Shown: piece by piece, positions 18,264 through 28,238 of the stretch
How positions within the stretch are numbered: position 1 is the first letter of the stretch
Layout: each line of letters starts with the position of its first letter
From: Pseudomonas morbosilactucae
Lineage (GTDB): Bacteria > Pseudomonadota > Gammaproteobacteria > Pseudomonadales > Pseudomonadaceae
Assembly (NCBI RefSeq): GCF_023241715.1
Contig: NZ_JALQCW010000004.1
Span: 202,432 to 266,431 of the forward strand
DNA: 64,000 bases
Direction: 5' to 3'
The notes under the pieces: generated by a model
The model's database searches: none
The model's input: only the letters and a program-made list of their open reading frames with translations
What the model was told of the DNA's origin: nothing
Made by a program: the position numbers and the translations under genes

Positions 18264-18985
18264 CGCGACAGTCCTCGCACACCTTGGTTGTAACGCCGTT
18301 CAAGCCGTCGCAGCCCGTAGTTCGACGCACTGGTAATCAGCAGGTACAGGGCGCCGGCCAGCAACAGGAAATCCAGCATGTTGAAGGTGCTCTTGCCGGC
18401 TTCCTGGGCCACTTTGACCAGGTCCGACAGGCCGATGATCGACACCAGCGCCGTGGCCTTGAGCAGCACCAGCCAGTTGTTGCCCAGGCTCGGCAAGGCA
18501 AAGCGCATCATTTGCGGGAAGACCACGAAGCGAAAGCGCTGCCAGCGATTGAGGCCGAAGGCCGCCGCGGCTTCCTGCTGACCCCGGGGCACACTGAGGA
18601 TGGCGCCACGGAAGGTTTCGGTGAAATAGGCACCGTAGATAAAACCCAAGGTGATGACCCCCGCCACAAAAGGGTCGATTTCCATGAAGGGCCAGCCCAT
18701 GAACTCGGTGAAGCTGCTCAGCCAGCCTTGCAGGCTGTAAAAAATCAGCAGCATCAGCACCAGGTCCGGCACCCCGCGAATCAGCGTGGTGTAGAAGGTC
18801 GCGGGCAGGTTCAGCAGGCGCAACGGCGACAGCTTGGCGGCCGCCCCCAGCAGGCCCAGGAGCATGCTCACCAGCAGTGACAGGGCCGAGAGTTTCAGGG
18901 TGACCCAGGTTCCGTGCAGCAACAGCGGGCCATAGCCTTGCAAGACCGAGAGGTCCAGGCCGATAAAATTGAGGAAGGTATTCAC
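18260..18985 (-). CDS. Amino acid ABC transporter permease (HisQ-like)
   Basis: A 241-residue permease with five helices and the EAA loop (RGQQEAAAAFGLNRWQRFRFV). The GTG at 18985 is preferred: an AAGGTG ribosome site lies eight bases upstream and it begins with NTFLNFIGLDLS, typical for the family. A longer reading from 19015 is possible. Overlaps the next permease gene by four bases. Confidence 0.9.
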   Translation of the reverse strand: MNTFLNFIGLDLSVLQGYGPLLLHGTWVTLKLSALSLLVSMLLGLLGAAAKLSPLRLLNLPATFYTTLIRGVPDLVLMLLIFYSLQGWLSSFTEFMGWPFMEIDPFVAGVITLGFIYGAYFTETFRGAILSVPRGQQEAAAAFGLNRWQRFRFVVFPQMMRFALPSLGNNWLVLLKATALVSIIGLSDLVKVAQEAGKSTFNMLDFLLLAGALYLLITSASNYGLRRLERRYNQGVRGLSR

Positions 18986-19054
18986 GCCAATCACCTTGAA
19001 TGCGCCGCACACCAAACCCTGGATCGTCGAGCGATCCAGGGGCGGCGTCGGGCA

Positions 19055-19834
19055 TCAGTTGTTGTAGAGGTCCAGATCGCCGAAGTGTTTCTGCTGGATC
19101 TGTGCGTAGATGCCCTTCTCGTGCAGGGCCTTGATGGCGGCATTGAGCATGCCTTTGAGCTCGTCCTGGTCCTTGCGGATGCCAATGGCGATTTCCGACG
19201 GTACCAGCGGGTCACTGATGCCCTGGCTGTTCTGGAAATCCGCGCCTTGTGGCGAGGTGAGGAAGCTCATCTGCGCTTGCAGCTTGTCCTGGATCGAGGC
19301 GTCGAGGCGCCCGTAGACCAGGTCGGCGTAAACCTGATCCTGGTTCTGGTAGGCCCGCAGCTTGACCCCGGCCGGGCCCAGTTTGGCCTTGGCGTAGGTT
19401 TCCTGGATGGTGCCTTGCATGTAGCCGATGGTCTTGCCCTTGAGGGACTCACCGGTGGGCTCCAGGCCCGAATCCTTGCGAGTGACGATGGCGGTCGGGC
19501 CGGCGTACAGGCGGTCGGTGAAGTCGATCTGTTTTTTGCGCGCGTCGGTGACGGTCATCGAGGATTCGATGGCGTCGAACTTGCCGGCCTTGAGTGCAGG
19601 GATCAGGCCGTCGAAGTCATTGCTGACCCACACGCACTTGACCTTGAGCTCGACGCAGATGGCATTGCCCAAGTCCACGCCAAACCCTTGCACGCCACCA
19701 TCGGCGGTGGTGGATTCAAAAGGCGGGTAGCTGGGGTTGACGCCAAAACGGATTTCCTTCCACTCCTTGGCGACAGCGCCTTGGGAGCACAACGCCAACG
19801 CCATTACCGGCAAAGCCAGCCATTTATTATTCAT
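19055..19834 (-). CDS. Periplasmic amino acid-binding protein (lysine/arginine/ornithine/histidine type)
   Basis: A 259-residue solute-binding protein of the SBP_bac_3 family. Residues 1-22 are a signal peptide ending at AVA. The mature protein shows FGVNPSYPPFES, GFGVDLGNAICVELK, FDGLIPALKAGKFDAIESSMTVT and the GTIQETYAK hinge region, all close to HisJ/ArgT-like proteins. It is first in the minus-strand cluster SBP - permease - permease - ATPase - Lrp. The acidic and aromatic ligand-pocket residues suggest basic amino acids or related opines; the precise ligand is not certain. Confidence 0.9.
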   Translation of the reverse strand: MNNKWLALPVMALALCSQGAVAKEWKEIRFGVNPSYPPFESTTADGGVQGFGVDLGNAICVELKVKCVWVSNDFDGLIPALKAGKFDAIESSMTVTDARKKQIDFTDRLYAGPTAIVTRKDSGLEPTGESLKGKTIGYMQGTIQETYAKAKLGPAGVKLRAYQNQDQVYADLVYGRLDASIQDKLQAQMSFLTSPQGADFQNSQGISDPLVPSEIAIGIRKDQDELKGMLNAAIKALHEKGIYAQIQQKHFGDLDLYNN

Positions 19835-20261
19835 CTTCAGAGTCCCGGATTATTTGGAGTTATAGCGACTGGCCCAAGGGCCCGGCCGCACTTTTGACAG
19901 GGGCAGAGAGTTCATGCGGCTTTGGCCGCAACAGGGTTCTTGTTAGGTTCAGAGCACGTTGCATGCGCCTTGCAACGCGGTGCCAGAATGCCAACAGACG
20001 CCCCCCCTCAGGTGTCGTAAGCAGCCGCCGAAACAGCCCGGATCGGCTGATAACGGCTCCTCGGCAGCCGATTCTGTCGTCAGGCGTCTGAAACAGGGCC
20101 TGGAGCGAGCAAGCGCTACGCTTTACCCGTGCCGACCATGCAAAAATGCACAGCCGACCTGCAGGTTTCGGGGTTGTAAGGGACAAATTTGCACTGTTAC
20201 GATCCGGCCAGGTTCGCGCGCGAGCTTTTCCATAAAGAACAATAAAAGCAGGGAGTTAGTG
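19835..20261. promoter_or_regulatory. Divergent region between the amino acid transporter and valine catabolism genes
   Basis: 427 bp with no convincing gene. A sigma70-like promoter for the plus-strand genes is possible at TTGTAA (20174-20179) and TACGAT (20198-20203), 18 bp apart. A good ribosome site GGGAG lies before the ATG at 20262. The transporter promoter on the minus strand was not identified; the binding site of the linked Lrp protein may also be here. Confidence 0.4.
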
Positions 20262-21365
20262 ATGACTGCTCAGGTTTCATCCCCAGCGACAGCCACCCGC
20301 ACCGCCGACGACGATGTGCTGGTGGAGGTCCGCAACCACATCGGTCACCTGACCCTCAACCGCCCCGCCGGTCTCAATGCCATTACCCTGCCTATGGTGC
20401 GCAGCTTGCAACGCCAGCTCGACGCCTGGGCCCTGGACCCGCACGTGCATGCCGTGGTGCTGCGCGGCGCCGGCGAGAAGGCGTTTTGCGCCGGTGGCGA
20501 CATTCGCTCGCTGTACGACAGTTTCAAGAACGGCCAGACCCTGCACGAAGACTTCTTCGTCGAGGAATACGCCCTCGACCTGACCCTGCACCATTACCGC
20601 AAGCCGGTGCTGGCACTGATGGACGGTTTTGTCCTTGGCGGCGGCATGGGCTTGGTGCAAGGCGCCGACCTGCGGGTGGTCACTGAACGCAGCCGCCTGG
20701 CGATGCCGGAAGTGGCCATCGGTTATTTCCCGGATGTGGGCGGCAGTTACTTTCTGCCCCGGGTACCCGGCGAGCTGGGCATTTACCTGGGGGTCAGCGG
20801 TGTGCAGATCCGCGCCGCTGACGCCCTGTACTGCGGCCTCGCCGATTGGTACCTGGACAGCGACAAACTGGCCTTGCTGGACCAGCGCCTGGACGGCCTG
20901 AAATGGGGCGATGCGCCCCTCAAGGATCTGCAGGGCGTCTTGGCCAAGCTGGGAGTGCAACACCTGCCCGACGCGCCCCTTGCCGAACTGCGCCCGGCCA
21001 TCGATCACTTCTTCGCGCTGCCCGATGTGCCAAGCATCGTTGAGCAATTGCGTGCCGTGAGCCTGGGCGACAGCCGTGAGTGGGCCATCGGCACCGCCGA
21101 CCTGCTGCAGACCCGCTCGCCCCTGGCCATGGCCGTGACCCTGGAAATGCTGCGGCGCGGTCGCCAGTTGAGCCTGGAACAATGCTTCGCCCTGGAGCTG
21201 CACCTGGACCGCCAATGGTTCGAGCGTGGCGACCTGATGGAGGGCGTGCGCGCCCTGATCATCGACAAAGACAAGACCCCGCGCTGGAATCCGCCCACGT
21301 TGCCGGCCCTGGATGCCGGGCACGTGGCGAGTTTCTTCAGCGGCTTCGACCACAGCGGGAGCTGA
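20262..21365 (+). CDS. 3-hydroxyisobutyryl-CoA hydrolase (enoyl-CoA hydratase/isomerase family)
   Basis: A 367-residue crotonase-fold enzyme, longer than simple hydratases (about 260) because of the C-terminal extension of the HIBCH family. It shows the oxyanion-hole segments FCAGGDIRSLY and GFVLGGGMGLVQGAD and the family motif PEVAIGYFPDVGGSYFLPR. It hydrolyses 3-hydroxyisobutyryl-CoA to free 3-hydroxyisobutyrate in valine breakdown. The start at 20262 has GGGAG upstream. The acyl-CoA dehydrogenase gene follows after three bases, supporting a valine operon. Confidence 0.88.
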   Translation: MTAQVSSPATATRTADDDVLVEVRNHIGHLTLNRPAGLNAITLPMVRSLQRQLDAWALDPHVHAVVLRGAGEKAFCAGGDIRSLYDSFKNGQTLHEDFFVEEYALDLTLHHYRKPVLALMDGFVLGGGMGLVQGADLRVVTERSRLAMPEVAIGYFPDVGGSYFLPRVPGELGIYLGVSGVQIRAADALYCGLADWYLDSDKLALLDQRLDGLKWGDAPLKDLQGVLAKLGVQHLPDAPLAELRPAIDHFFALPDVPSIVEQLRAVSLGDSREWAIGTADLLQTRSPLAMAVTLEMLRRGRQLSLEQCFALELHLDRQWFERGDLMEGVRALIIDKDKTPRWNPPTLPALDAGHVASFFSGFDHSGS

Positions 21366-21368
21366 GCC

Positions 21369-22520
21369 ATGCACGATATCGAGTTGACCGAAGAACAGGT
21401 AATGATCCGCGACATGGCCCGGGATTTTGCCCGAGGCGAAATCGCCCCCCACGCCCAAGCCTGGGAAAAAGCCGGCTGGATCGACGATGGCCTGGTGGCA
21501 AAGATGGGTGAATTGGGCCTGCTGGGCATGGTGGTGCCCGAGGAATGGGGCGGCACCTACATGGATTACGTCGCCTACGCCCTGGCGGTGGAGGAAATCT
21601 CCGCCGGTGACGGTGCCACCGGGGCCTTGATGAGCATCCACAACTCCGTGGGCTGCGGGCCGATTCTCAACTACGGCACCGAGGCGCAAAAGCAGGAATG
21701 GCTGCCGCAATTGGCCAGCGGCGCCGCCATCGGCTGCTTCTGCCTGACCGAACCCCAGGCGGGCTCCGAAGCCCACAACCTACGCACCCGCGCCGAGTTG
21801 CGGGACGGTCATTGGGTGCTAAACGGCGCCAAACAGTTTGTAAGCAACGGCAAGCGCGCCAAGCTGGCCATCGTATTCGCCGTGACCGACCCGGAGCTGG
21901 GCAAGAAAGGCCTGTCGGCGTTCCTGGTGCCCACCGACACGCCCGGGTTTATCGTCGACCGTACTGAACACAAGATGGGCATTCGCGCCTCCGACACCTG
22001 CGCCGTGACCCTCAACCAGTGCAGCATTCCCGAGGCCAACCTGTTGGGTGAGCGCGGCAAGGGCCTGGCCATTGCCCTGTCCAACCTGGAAGGCGGGCGC
22101 ATCGGCATCGCCGCCCAGGCCCTGGGCATCGCCCGCGCGGCCTTTGAAGCGGCCCTGGCCTACTCTCGCGAGCGAGTGCAGTTCGACAAGCCAATCATCG
22201 AGCACCAGAGCATTGCCAACCTGCTGGCGGATATGCACACCCGGCTCAACGCCGCGCGCTTGCTGATCCTCCACGCCGCACGCCTGCGCAGCGCTGGCAA
22301 GCCGTGCCTGTCGGAAGCCTCCCAGGCCAAGCTGTTCGCCTCGGAAATGGCCGAGAAGGTCTGCTCCTCGGCGATGCAGATCCATGGGGGTTATGGCTAC
22401 CTGGAAGACTATCCGGTGGAGCGCTACTACCGCGACGCACGGATCACCCAGATCTATGAAGGATCGAGCGAAATTCAGCGCCTGCTGATTGCCCGAGAGT
22501 TGAAGCACTACCAGCTGTGA
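21369..22520 (+). CDS. Acyl-CoA dehydrogenase, probably isobutyryl-CoA dehydrogenase
   Basis: A 383-residue FAD enzyme. Visible are [20 protein letters not shown] (FAD and substrate contact), the [12 protein letters not shown] helix motif, and the C-terminal [34 protein letters not shown] region with the catalytic glutamate in YEGSSE. Coupling to a 3-hydroxyisobutyryl-CoA hydrolase makes isobutyryl-CoA the likely substrate. A second acyl-CoA dehydrogenase of the isoleucine branch lies at 25118-26245. Start and length are normal. Confidence 0.88.
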   Translation: MHDIELTEEQVMIRDMARDFARGEIAPHAQAWEKAGWIDDGLVAKMGELGLLGMVVPEEWGGTYMDYVAYALAVEEISAGDGATGALMSIHNSVGCGPILNYGTEAQKQEWLPQLASGAAIGCFCLTEPQAGSEAHNLRTRAELRDGHWVLNGAKQFVSNGKRAKLAIVFAVTDPELGKKGLSAFLVPTDTPGFIVDRTEHKMGIRASDTCAVTLNQCSIPEANLLGERGKGLAIALSNLEGGRIGIAAQALGIARAAFEAALAYSRERVQFDKPIIEHQSIANLLADMHTRLNAARLLILHAARLRSAGKPCLSEASQAKLFASEMAEKVCSSAMQIHGGYGYLEDYPVERYYRDARITQIYEGSSEIQRLLIARELKHYQL

Positions 22521-22551
22521 TGAAGATCGCTTTATTTGCGTACGGCTACCC

Positions 22552-22633
22552 GTAGGAACCGGCTTGCCGGCGATGAAGCCTCTGAGCCTGGTGTCGCACT
22601 TAGGGACGCCATCGCTGGCAAGCCAGCTCCTAC
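22552..22633. repeat. REP doublet (inverted pair)
   Basis: GTAGGAACCGGCTTGCCGGC starts at 22552 and the inverted copy ATCGCTGGCAAGCCAGCTCC starts at 22611, ending in CTAC at 22633. It lies between convergent genes and can form a stable stem, probably acting as 3-prime end protection or terminator for both. Confidence 0.88.
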
Positions 22634-22661
22634 ACAGCCCCGTTTGGCAGGGAGCGGCGAT

Positions 22662-24098
22662 TTATGGCTGTAACTTCACCGCAAAGTGCTGACTGCCCAC
22701 GGGCTTTTTACCCGGGGTTGGCGAGGTCACGCTGATGATCGTCGCTTGGCTCTTGCGACGCAGGGGCATCACCACACTGGTGTCGGCATTCTGGTAGCTG
22801 GCCATGGTGGCCAGCGCAATGCCCACGAACGGTGAAGCGGCGCCGGTATCGCCCAGGCGTTGGCTGAGGTCGTAGCTCTGGCCGGAATTGAGCAGGTCCA
22901 GGGAGACATGGGCGACGCCGAGAGCGGGAACCAACTCGGCCAGTGGCGTGCTGTTCGGGCCGCCGTCGTAAAACACCCGGGCCGGTGCCGGCGCAACGGC
23001 ATCCGTGGCTTTTTTCCAACCAGCGGCCAGTTGTGCGGTCACGGCTTCGTGTTTCAGGCGCTCGCCGTTGTCGGGTCGCAGCAGGGAAACCGTGACCGGG
23101 CGATGAATCCTGGCCAGTACCGGCAAGGCGTCCCATTGCTCAAAGGCGCGCTCGGTCCAGGGCTGCGGGATGAACTCCGACGGCTGAAACTCGACAGCAG
23201 GTTTGCGCCAGCCCCAACCGGTGAATTCGGGATCGATTTTGTTCTTGTTGACCTGGGTGAAGGGGGCGTAATAGCGCAGCCACTCGACACGCTCGGGACG
23301 GCCTACGACCAACGCGACCATCGAGTCGGTGAGTTCGCCTGGTTTACGCGGCCCTGGCCCCCCGATCAGAGGAGCCCCTCTGGCGGAGAGTGCGTACGAC
23401 ATGCTGAAGCCTTCTTTGACGTACACCAAAACAGCCGGCAGGTCAGGGTAACGTTCGAACAGCTGGAACAGGTTTTCTATCAACCCTTCCGGGGTGTCGG
23501 TGCACAGGATGCCGTCCTGAAGATTACGAATACGATGCCAATGGAGCCCGGCAGTTGGTCGCAGGTGATTGACCATGACAGACAAACTGTTTCGCGTTCT
23601 TTCAGGCGCAAAGCGCAGGTTCGGGGCTTGAGGGTCCCACCCTCGAACCACCGTTATCGTGGGAATCGGCCACTTCTCCAGAAAGTCCCTTAACCCCAAC
23701 TCCAATGCGTCTGCTTGGCGTTTTTCATAGGCCATGTCCTTGTCATCAGCGGTCTGAGGGTATTTCTGCGGGTCCATGGGCAGGATGCTGCCTACCTGCC
23801 GGGCTTGTGCCTGCTTGCCACTCTGTTCCTGCAACGCCTGCCAAACCTGCCCCTGCCGAAAGACATCCAGGCTCAGGCCGATACTGAGCACATCCAGGGT
23901 TTCCAATCGAGGCGAAGCAGTGGGTGCTCGGTAGCGAGGGTCAACGGTCATGGCGGACGCCTTCCTGGCTGAGGTATAGGCCGTCACGGGCGTGGCGGCA
24001 CTGGCAAAGCAACGACCCGAATTCAGGGGCGGCTCAGCGGCCTGAACCCAGTGGCTGAGTAGCGGCAAGCAGCCAATAAACAACAGTATGCGGTGCAT
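22662..24098 (-). CDS. DUF2875 family protein resembling type VI lipase adaptor Tla3
   Basis: A 478-residue protein with an N-terminal signal peptide or anchor (cleavage near WVQA-AEPP, residue 20). The block LETLDVLSIGLSLDVFRQGQ, then ILPMDPQKYP and LEKWPIPT resembles, from memory, the DUF2875 family that includes Tla3 of P. aeruginosa, which carries the lipase effector Tle3 to VgrG. Here it stands alone between acyl-CoA gene sets, with no lipase, VgrG or immunity gene next to it. The C-terminal half has an alpha/beta character without a recognisable catalytic triad. The family call needs an HMM check. Confidence 0.5.
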   Translation of the reverse strand: MHRILLFIGCLPLLSHWVQAAEPPLNSGRCFASAATPVTAYTSARKASAMTVDPRYRAPTASPRLETLDVLSIGLSLDVFRQGQVWQALQEQSGKQAQARQVGSILPMDPQKYPQTADDKDMAYEKRQADALELGLRDFLEKWPIPTITVVRGWDPQAPNLRFAPERTRNSLSVMVNHLRPTAGLHWHRIRNLQDGILCTDTPEGLIENLFQLFERYPDLPAVLVYVKEGFSMSYALSARGAPLIGGPGPRKPGELTDSMVALVVGRPERVEWLRYYAPFTQVNKNKIDPEFTGWGWRKPAVEFQPSEFIPQPWTERAFEQWDALPVLARIHRPVTVSLLRPDNGERLKHEAVTAQLAAGWKKATDAVAPAPARVFYDGGPNSTPLAELVPALGVAHVSLDLLNSGQSYDLSQRLGDTGAASPFVGIALATMASYQNADTSVVMPLRRKSQATIISVTSPTPGKKPVGSQHFAVKLQP

Positions 24099-24220
24099 CA
24101 GAACAGTCCACTCCCTTTGACTCGGGTCTTCGACACGACGGCAGTCAGTTGCCGTTACAGATCAGCCATAAAAGGTGCCCAGACTACAGGGCTCCGTGCG
24201 GCCATAGGTGCAGCCGAGGC

Positions 24221-24252
24221 AAAAAAAATCGCAGCTCACGCTGCGATTTTTT
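24221..24252 (-). terminator. Rho-independent terminator, bidirectional
   Basis: Perfect inverted repeat AAAAAATCGCAGC / GCTGCGATTTTTT with loop TCAC, flanked by A and T runs on both strands. It ends the minus-strand isoleucine catabolism operon, whose last stop codon is at 24330. Confidence 0.9.
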
Positions 24253-24293
24253 GTCTCTGCAGGAACAGGCTGGACGGCGCCCTTGAAATGGCG

Positions 24294-24316
24294 ATCGCTG
24301 GCCCGCCAGCGCCTAC
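24294..24316. repeat. Single REP element
   Basis: ATCGCTGGCCCGCCAGCGCC followed by TAC is one arm of the same REP family found elsewhere in the window. No clear partner copy is visible within 100 bp. Confidence 0.6.
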
Positions 24317-24329
24317 CGTGGGCATGGGG

Positions 24330-25103
24330 TTATTGGTCTTTGAAGTGGGCGTCGCGTTTGGCGATAAAAGCGGCCATGCCTTCTTTCTGGTCGTGGGTAG
24401 CGAAAGCCGCGTGGAATACCCGGCGCTCGAAGCGCACGCCTTCCGACAGGCTGACTTCAAAGGCGCGGTTCACGCTTTCCTTGATCATCATGCTCACCGG
24501 GATCGACTTGCCGGCGATCAGGGTGGCGACCTTCAGGGCTTCGTCCAGCAGTTCATCGGCCGGCACGATGCGTGCGACGATGCCGCAACGTTCCGCTTCC
24601 ACGGCATCGATAAAACGCCCGGTCAGGCACATTTCCATGGCTTTGGCCTTGCCCACGGCGCGGGTCAGGCGTTGGGTACCGCCCATGCCCGGCAGCACGC
24701 CGAGGTTGATTTCCGGCTGGCCGAACTTGGCGTTGTCACCGGCCAGGATGAAGTCGCACATCAGCGCCAGTTCACAGCCGCCACCCAGGGCAAAACCGTT
24801 GACCGCAGCAATGATCGGCTTGCGACGGTTGGCCACGCGGTCGCTGTCGCTGAACAGGTCGTCGAGGTAGATCTGCGGGTAGGTCAGCTCGGCCATTTCC
24901 TTGATGTCGGCGCCGGCGGCAAAGGCTTTTTTTGAACCGGTGAGGACGATGCAGCCGATTTTCGGGTCGGCTTCCAGGCGGTCCAAGGCCTGGTTCAACT
25001 CGCTGACGATCTGCGCGTTGAGGGCGTTCAAGGCCTGAGGGCGATTGAGGGTGATCAGGCCGACTCGGTCCTTGATCTCCAGCACGATGGTTTCGTAACT
25101 CAT
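24330..25103 (-). CDS. Enoyl-CoA hydratase, probably tiglyl-CoA hydratase
   Basis: A 257-residue crotonase-family enzyme with the oxyanion-hole segments [13 protein letters not shown] and [15 protein letters not shown], and both hydratase glutamates (E of [19 protein letters not shown] and E of GGGCELA). It hydrates 2-enoyl-CoA; the operon context points to tiglyl-CoA in isoleucine degradation. The start at 25103 gives the normal N-terminus ([11 protein letters not shown]); 25 upstream in-frame residues overlap the preceding gene and look non-native. It is the last gene of the operon before a strong terminator. Confidence 0.87.
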   Translation of the reverse strand: MSYETIVLEIKDRVGLITLNRPQALNALNAQIVSELNQALDRLEADPKIGCIVLTGSKKAFAAGADIKEMAELTYPQIYLDDLFSDSDRVANRRKPIIAAVNGFALGGGCELALMCDFILAGDNAKFGQPEINLGVLPGMGGTQRLTRAVGKAKAMEMCLTGRFIDAVEAERCGIVARIVPADELLDEALKVATLIAGKSIPVSMMIKESVNRAFEVSLSEGVRFERRVFHAAFATHDQKEGMAAFIAKRDAHFKDQ

Positions 25104-25117
25104 GTAGCAGCTCCTTC

Positions 25118-26245
25118 TCAAAGATTGCGCGAAATGACCAGCCGTTGAATGTCGCTGGTGCCTTCGTAGATCTGGCAAACCCGCACGTCGCGATAGATGC
25201 GCTCCACGGGAAAGTCGCTCAGGTAACCGTAACCACCCAGGGTTTGCAATGCTGCGGAACAGACTTTCTCGGCCATTTCCGAAGCGAACAGCTTGGCCAT
25301 GGACGCTTCCACCAGTGCCGGCTTGCCGCTGTCACGCAGCGCCGCCGCATAGTGCACCATCTGCCGGGCCACGGCGATCTGGGTGGCCATGTCGGCCAGA
25401 CGGAACGCCACGGCCTGGTGTTCGATGATCGGTTTGCCGAAGCTTTGCCGCTCCCGGGCGTAATCCCGGGCCGCCTCGAACGCCGCACGGGCCATGCCCA
25501 CCGACTGCGAGGCGATGCCGACGCGGCCGCCTTCAAGGTTGGCCAGGGCGATCTTGTAGCCTTCACCCTCCTCGCCCAGGCGATTGGCGACCGGCACCCG
25601 CAGGTCTTGAAAAAGGATCTGGCAGGTGTCGGACGCATGCTGGCCGAGCTTGTCCTCGACCCGGGCCACGCTGTAGCCCGGTGAGTCGGTGGGCACGATA
25701 AAGGCACTGATGCCGCGCTTGCCGGCACTCGGGTCGGTCACCGCAAAGACAATCACCACCCCGGCGTTCTGCCCGGAGGTGATGAACTGCTTGCAGCCAT
25801 TGAGCACGTAGTGATCGCCGTCCCGACGGGCCCGAGTGTTCAGGCTGCTGGCGTCGGAGCCGGCCTGGGGTTCGGTGAGGGCAAAGGCGCCGAGCATGGC
25901 ACCGCTGGCCAGGGGCGTGAGAAAGCGCTCTTTCTGCGCGTCGTTGCCGAACGTGAGGATCGGCACACAGCCCACCGAGTTGTGCACGCTCATGATGGTG
26001 GAGCAGGCCCCGTCACCCGCCGCCACTTCTTCCAGAGCCATGGCGTAAGCCAGGTAACCGGTGTCGCAACCGCCCCACTGCTCCGGCACCAACATGCCGA
26101 AGAAGCCCATTTCGGCCATCTCGGCGATGGCCTCCTTGGGAAACCGGTGTTCCCGGTCCCACTCGGCGGCAAAGGGCTTCAACCGCTCCTGGGCAAACTG
26201 CCGGGCGGCGTCGCTGATCTGCAATTGTTCGTCATTGGGCAGCAT
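25118..26245 (-). CDS. Acyl-CoA dehydrogenase, probably 2-methylbutyryl-CoA dehydrogenase
   Basis: A 375-residue FAD enzyme with [20 protein letters not shown], the [12 protein letters not shown] helix motif and the catalytic glutamate region [14 protein letters not shown]. In the ordered set synthetase - SDR dehydrogenase - thiolase - acyl-CoA dehydrogenase - hydratase, it should oxidise 2-methylbutyryl-CoA to tiglyl-CoA. The same set is known in P. putida (PP_2213 to PP_2217 from memory). The hydratase gene follows after 14 bases. Confidence 0.87.
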   Translation of the reverse strand: MLPNDEQLQISDAARQFAQERLKPFAAEWDREHRFPKEAIAEMAEMGFFGMLVPEQWGGCDTGYLAYAMALEEVAAGDGACSTIMSVHNSVGCVPILTFGNDAQKERFLTPLASGAMLGAFALTEPQAGSDASSLNTRARRDGDHYVLNGCKQFITSGQNAGVVIVFAVTDPSAGKRGISAFIVPTDSPGYSVARVEDKLGQHASDTCQILFQDLRVPVANRLGEEGEGYKIALANLEGGRVGIASQSVGMARAAFEAARDYARERQSFGKPIIEHQAVAFRLADMATQIAVARQMVHYAAALRDSGKPALVEASMAKLFASEMAEKVCSAALQTLGGYGYLSDFPVERIYRDVRVCQIYEGTSDIQRLVISRNL

Positions 26246-26254
26246 GGCAACTCC

Positions 26255-27448
26255 TCAGTACAGGCATTCAACGGCCATGGCAGTGGCTTCGCCGCCACCG
26301 ATGCAGATGGCAGCGATGCCACGTTTTTCGCCGCGCTGGCGCAGGGCCGAGAGCAAGGTCACCAGAATTCGTGCGCCGGACGCGCCAATGGGGTGGCCCA
26401 GGGCACAGGCACCGCCGTGGACGTTGACCTTGGCGTGGGGGATTTCCAGCTTGCTCATGCTCACCAGGCTGACCACGGCGAAGGCTTCGTTGATTTCAAA
26501 CAGGTCCACGTCGTCCAGGGACCAACCGGTTTTACTCAACAATTTTTGCACGGCGCCCACCGGAGCCACCGGGAACAGCCCCGGGGTATCGGCGAACGCC
26601 GCGTGACCGTGGATCACCGCCAAGGGCTTGAGACCGCGCTTTTGCGCTTCACTGCGGCGCATCAGCACCAGGGCGGCGGCGCCATCGGAAATGGAACTGG
26701 AGTTGGCCGCCGTCACCGTGCCGCCTTCGCGGAACGCCGGCTTGAGGCTGGCGATCTTGTCCAGCTTGGCCTTGGGCGGCTGCTCATCGTCGCTGATCAG
26801 CCGGGATTCCTTGCCGACCGTCACCTGCAGCGGGACGATCTCGTCCTTGAACAGACCGTCCTTGATCGCCTGTTGGGCGCGGGTCAGGGAGGCCACGGCA
26901 AAGGCATCCTGGGCGTCCCGGGTAAAGCCATGGGCTTCGGCACAATCCTCGGCAAAGGTGCCCATCAGGCGGCCCTTGTCGTAGGCGTCTTCCAGGCCGT
27001 CGAGGAACATGTGGTCCAGGACCCGGCCATGGCCCATGCGGTAGCCGCTGCGGGCGCGGTCCAGCAGGTACGGGGCGTTGGACATGCTTTCCATGCCACC
27101 GGCCACCACCACCTCGGCGCTGCCGGCCAGAAGCATGTCATGGGCCAGGATGGTGGCTTCCATCCCCGAGCCGCACATTTTGTTCAGGGTGGTGCAGCGG
27201 GTGCCTTTATCCAGCCCGGCGCCCAGGGCCGCCTGACGGGCCGGGGCCTGGCCGAGACCGGCGGACAGCACGCAGCCAAACAGCACTTCTTGCACTCCGT
27301 CGGCGCTGATCCCGGCACGCTGCACGGCGGCGCGAATGGCTTCGGCCCCCAATTGCGGGGCGCTTAGGCTTTTCAGGTCCCCCTGGAAACCGCCCATGGG
27401 GGTGCGGACGGCGCTGACGATAACAATCGGATCGTGGGCAATGGACAT
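26255..27448 (-). CDS. Thiolase (acetyl-CoA acetyltransferase / 2-methylacetoacetyl-CoA thiolase)
   Basis: A 397-residue thiolase with nucleophile C92 in NKMCGSGMEA, the catalytic histidine in GGACALGHPIGASGARI and the second cysteine in CIGGGEATA. It performs the last cleavage of the pathway, giving acetyl-CoA and propionyl-CoA when 2-methylacetoacetyl-CoA is the substrate. Length and motifs are normal. It lies 12 bp downstream of the SDR gene on the minus strand. Confidence 0.92.
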   Translation of the reverse strand: MSIAHDPIVIVSAVRTPMGGFQGDLKSLSAPQLGAEAIRAAVQRAGISADGVQEVLFGCVLSAGLGQAPARQAALGAGLDKGTRCTTLNKMCGSGMEATILAHDMLLAGSAEVVVAGGMESMSNAPYLLDRARSGYRMGHGRVLDHMFLDGLEDAYDKGRLMGTFAEDCAEAHGFTRDAQDAFAVASLTRAQQAIKDGLFKDEIVPLQVTVGKESRLISDDEQPPKAKLDKIASLKPAFREGGTVTAANSSSISDGAAALVLMRRSEAQKRGLKPLAVIHGHAAFADTPGLFPVAPVGAVQKLLSKTGWSLDDVDLFEINEAFAVVSLVSMSKLEIPHAKVNVHGGACALGHPIGASGARILVTLLSALRQRGEKRGIAAICIGGGEATAMAVECLY

Positions 27449-27460
27449 GATGAATCCTCC

Positions 27461-28222
27461 TTACTTGGCGGCCATGCGCAAGGCACCGTCGAGACGGATC
27501 ACCTCGCCGTTGAGCATGCTGTTTTCGATGATATGCCGCACCAGCGACGCGTACTCGGCAGGTTTGCCCAGGCGCGGCGGGAACGGCACGCCAGCGGCCA
27601 GACCGGCGCGAACGTCATCGGTCATGCCGGCCATCATCGGGGTTTCGAAAATGCCCGGGGCGATGGTCATCACCCGGATGCCGAAGCGCGCCAGTTCCCG
27701 GGCAGCGGGCAAGGTCAGGCTGGCGATGGCACCTTTGGAGGCCGCATAGGCCGCCTGACCGATCTGCCCGTCGAAGGCGGCAGCCGAGGCGGTATTGATG
27801 ATCACCCCGCGCTCGCCACCGGCATCGGCCTGGCCCTCGGCAATGGCCGCGGCGGCCAGGCGCAGCAGGTTGAAGCTGCCGATCAGGTTGACGTTGATCA
27901 CCTGGCTGAAGCTGGCCAGGCCGTGAGGGCCCTGCTTGCCGAGGATTTTCTCGCCGCGCACGATGCCCGCGCAGTTGACCAGCCCGTGCAGGCCGCCAAA
28001 AGCCGTGAGCGTCGCCTGCACCGCCGCTTCGGCCGCTGCTTCCTGGCTGATATCAGCCACCACACTCTGGCAACCCAACTGTTGCGCCTTGGCCGCCACG
28101 GCCTCGGCATTGAGGTCCACCAGCATCACCTTGGCGCCGGCCGCCACGAGCATTTCAGCGCTGGCGGCGCCCAGGCCCGACGCACCGCCACTGACGATAA
28201 ATACCTTGTTTTCGATCTGCAT
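27461..28222 (-). CDS. SDR 3-hydroxyacyl-CoA dehydrogenase (2-methyl-3-hydroxybutyryl-CoA dehydrogenase type)
   Basis: A 253-residue short-chain dehydrogenase resembling human HSD17B10 (SCHAD). NAD-binding GGASGLG lies near residue 12; VNCAGI follows; the catalytic set is Ser in [13 protein letters not shown] and YAASK. It oxidises 2-methyl-3-hydroxybutyryl-CoA in isoleucine degradation. The start at 28222 ([15 protein letters not shown]) is chosen; the 78 upstream in-frame residues overlap the acyl-CoA synthetase gene. Confidence 0.9.
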   Translation of the reverse strand: MQIENKVFIVSGGASGLGAASAEMLVAAGAKVMLVDLNAEAVAAKAQQLGCQSVVADISQEAAAEAAVQATLTAFGGLHGLVNCAGIVRGEKILGKQGPHGLASFSQVINVNLIGSFNLLRLAAAAIAEGQADAGGERGVIINTASAAAFDGQIGQAAYAASKGAIASLTLPAARELARFGIRVMTIAPGIFETPMMAGMTDDVRAGLAAGVPFPPRLGKPAEYASLVRHIIENSMLNGEVIRLDGALRMAAK

Positions 28223-28238
28223 CACGGATTCCTTGGAT

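Noticed and set aside
20277..21776. 499-residue minus-strand open frame spanning two acyl-CoA genes
   Set aside because: It crosses the boundary of two well-supported plus-strand genes and is rich in Gln/His/Ala without motif.
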